A DNA stretch of 6,263 nucleotides from Bacteroidota bacterium. Lineage in GTDB: Bacteria > Bacteroidota > Kryptoniia > Kryptoniales > JAKASW01. The notes below the pieces were generated by a model. That model ran no database searches. It was not told the DNA's origin and saw only the letters and a program-made list of their open reading frames with translations. Made by a program: the position numbers and the translations under genes. This document shows, piece by piece, positions 5,486-6,263 of this stretch (within the stretch, counting starts at the first letter, position 1; each line of letters starts with the position of its first letter). The stretch is from the NCBI GenBank assembly GCA_021785235.1, contig JAJYGB010000076.1, forward strand, positions 1 to 6,263, read 5' to 3'.

Positions 5486-6263
5486 CAGAATACGTGTGGC
5501 GATATACGGCGCGTCCGGGTACGCTGGCTATGAACTCTACCGGATCCTCAGCCGCCACAGCCGGGTAGAGATCAAGTACATCACTGCAGAGTCGTCAGCC
5601 GGAAAAAGACTGAGCGATATCTTCCCCACGACGGACGATCTCATGATCAGGAAGAACGAAGAGGTCAAGGTAAAAGATCTGGACGCAGTGTTCCTGTCGC
5701 TTCCACACGGGGCGGCGAAGAGCGTGGTCGAAGAGATCACCGCGGCGTCGGGCACGATAAAGATAGTCGACCTCAGCGCCGACTACCGCTTCGATGACGC
5801 CGAAGAGTATGAGAAATGGTACGGCCGGAAACATACGAGCCCGGATTTCCTCGACGACTTTGTTTACGGGCTGACTGAGATAAACCGCGCCGCGATACGC
5901 AATGCCAGGTTTGTGGCAAACCCCGGCTGCTACCCTACTGCCACTATATTGGGAGTCTATCCCCTGTTGAGGGAAAAGCTTATCGATCTTTCCGAACCAA
6001 TAATCATCGATGCCAAATCGGGTGTCACGGGGGCAGGCCGCAAACCGGAGGTGCGACTTCTGTTTGCCGAGGTCAACGAGAACGTATCTCCTTACAACAT
6101 AGGGTACGTGCACAGGCATACTGGAGAGATCGAGCAGGAGCTGAAGAAAGTCGCCGGGTCTGATCTCCGAATAATCTTCTCACCCCACCTCATGCCTGTC
6201 ACCAGAGGAATGCTTAATACAATCTACGTCAAGCTGAACGGCGACAGATCTACAGACGCGCTG
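5478..6263 (+). CDS. argC: N-acetyl-gamma-glutamyl-phosphate reductase (cut by window edge)
   Basis: NADPH-dependent reductase that makes N-acetylglutamate semialdehyde, the third step of arginine/ornithine synthesis; cytoplasmic. 262 residues are present with no stop before the edge; full type 1 ArgC proteins are near 345. My translation starts [20 protein letters not shown], with the NADP-binding GASGYAG at 11-17. SLPHGAA is at 74-80 and DLSADYRF at 98-105. The catalytic cysteine is C151 in ANPGCYPTA, the ArgC signature. KSGVTGAGR is at 180-188, [13 protein letters not shown] at 210-222 (H212 and H214 are candidate catalytic His), and [12 protein letters not shown] at 234-245. The ATG lies within the end of lysC, overlapping it by 8 bases. 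AAGGAA (5459-5464) is 13 bases upstream, somewhat far, so coupling to lysC translation is likely. A LysY-type role in alpha-aminoadipate lysine synthesis cannot be fully excluded, but lysC argues for the aspartate route. Confidence 0.95.
   Translation, partial: MSDRIRVAIYGASGYAGYELYRILSRHSRVEIKYITAESSAGKRLSDIFPTTDDLMIRKNEEVKVKDLDAVFLSLPHGAAKSVVEEITAASGTIKIVDLSADYRFDDAEEYEKWYGRKHTSPDFLDDFVYGLTEINRAAIRNARFVANPGCYPTATILGVYPLLREKLIDLSEPIIIDAKSGVTGAGRKPEVRLLFAEVNENVSPYNIGYVHRHTGEIEQELKKVAGSDLRIIFSPHLMPVTRGMLNTIYVKLNGDRSTDAL

Noticed and set aside
5595..6119. Open frame of 174 codons on the minus strand
   Set aside because: It lies entirely opposite argC, whose reading frame is conserved throughout, and shows no recognisable domain. 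It is a shadow of argC codon use.
5478..6263. Aspartate-semialdehyde dehydrogenase (asd), expected next to lysC
   Set aside because: The active-site segment reads ANPGCYPTA, with [13 protein letters not shown] and [11 protein letters not shown], all ArgC signatures; the Asd-type GNC motif is absent.

Overview
The window comes from a bacterial chromosome of roughly balanced base composition. It holds three transcription units and no complete mobile element, RNA gene or CRISPR array. The organism cannot be fixed. The scarcity of strong Shine-Dalgarno sequences and the LeuS variant with HIGHWYNF and FEPMGYD hint at the Bacteroidota/Ignavibacteria side of the FCB group, but this is a low-confidence inference.

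Minus strand, 1-1133: a 299-residue protein with the fold signature of a tyrosine recombinase (XerC/XerD-like) is followed, with a 4-base ATGA overlap, by the first 79 codons of leuS (leucyl-tRNA synthetase), which runs off the left edge. The recombinase-like protein has lost most of its catalytic residues, including the tyrosine nucleophile position. It looks like a DNA-binding relic or a repurposed protein translated together with an essential gene. This is the most unusual part of the window.

Intergenic 1134-1304: a 171-base divergent region. It carries a plausible sigma70-type promoter for the plus-strand genes, a weaker minus-strand -10 candidate, and several small inverted repeats.

Plus strand, 1305-3093: a FabG-like short-chain dehydrogenase/reductase and a medium-chain dehydrogenase/reductase with a structural zinc site, separated by one base. 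They form a two-gene oxidoreductase unit whose substrate cannot be read from the sequence.

Plus strand, 3182-6263: an amino-acid biosynthesis operon, thrC (threonine synthase), lysC (aspartate kinase with a probable internal start for a separate regulatory subunit) and argC (N-acetylglutamyl-phosphate reductase, cut by the right edge). thrC has no Shine-Dalgarno sequence and a -10-like hexamer ends 7 bases before its ATG, so it may be leaderless. lysC follows thrC after 18 bases, and argC overlaps lysC by 8 bases. The operon joins the first and last steps of the aspartate-to-threonine route with an arginine-pathway gene. asd, hom and thrB are not in the window.
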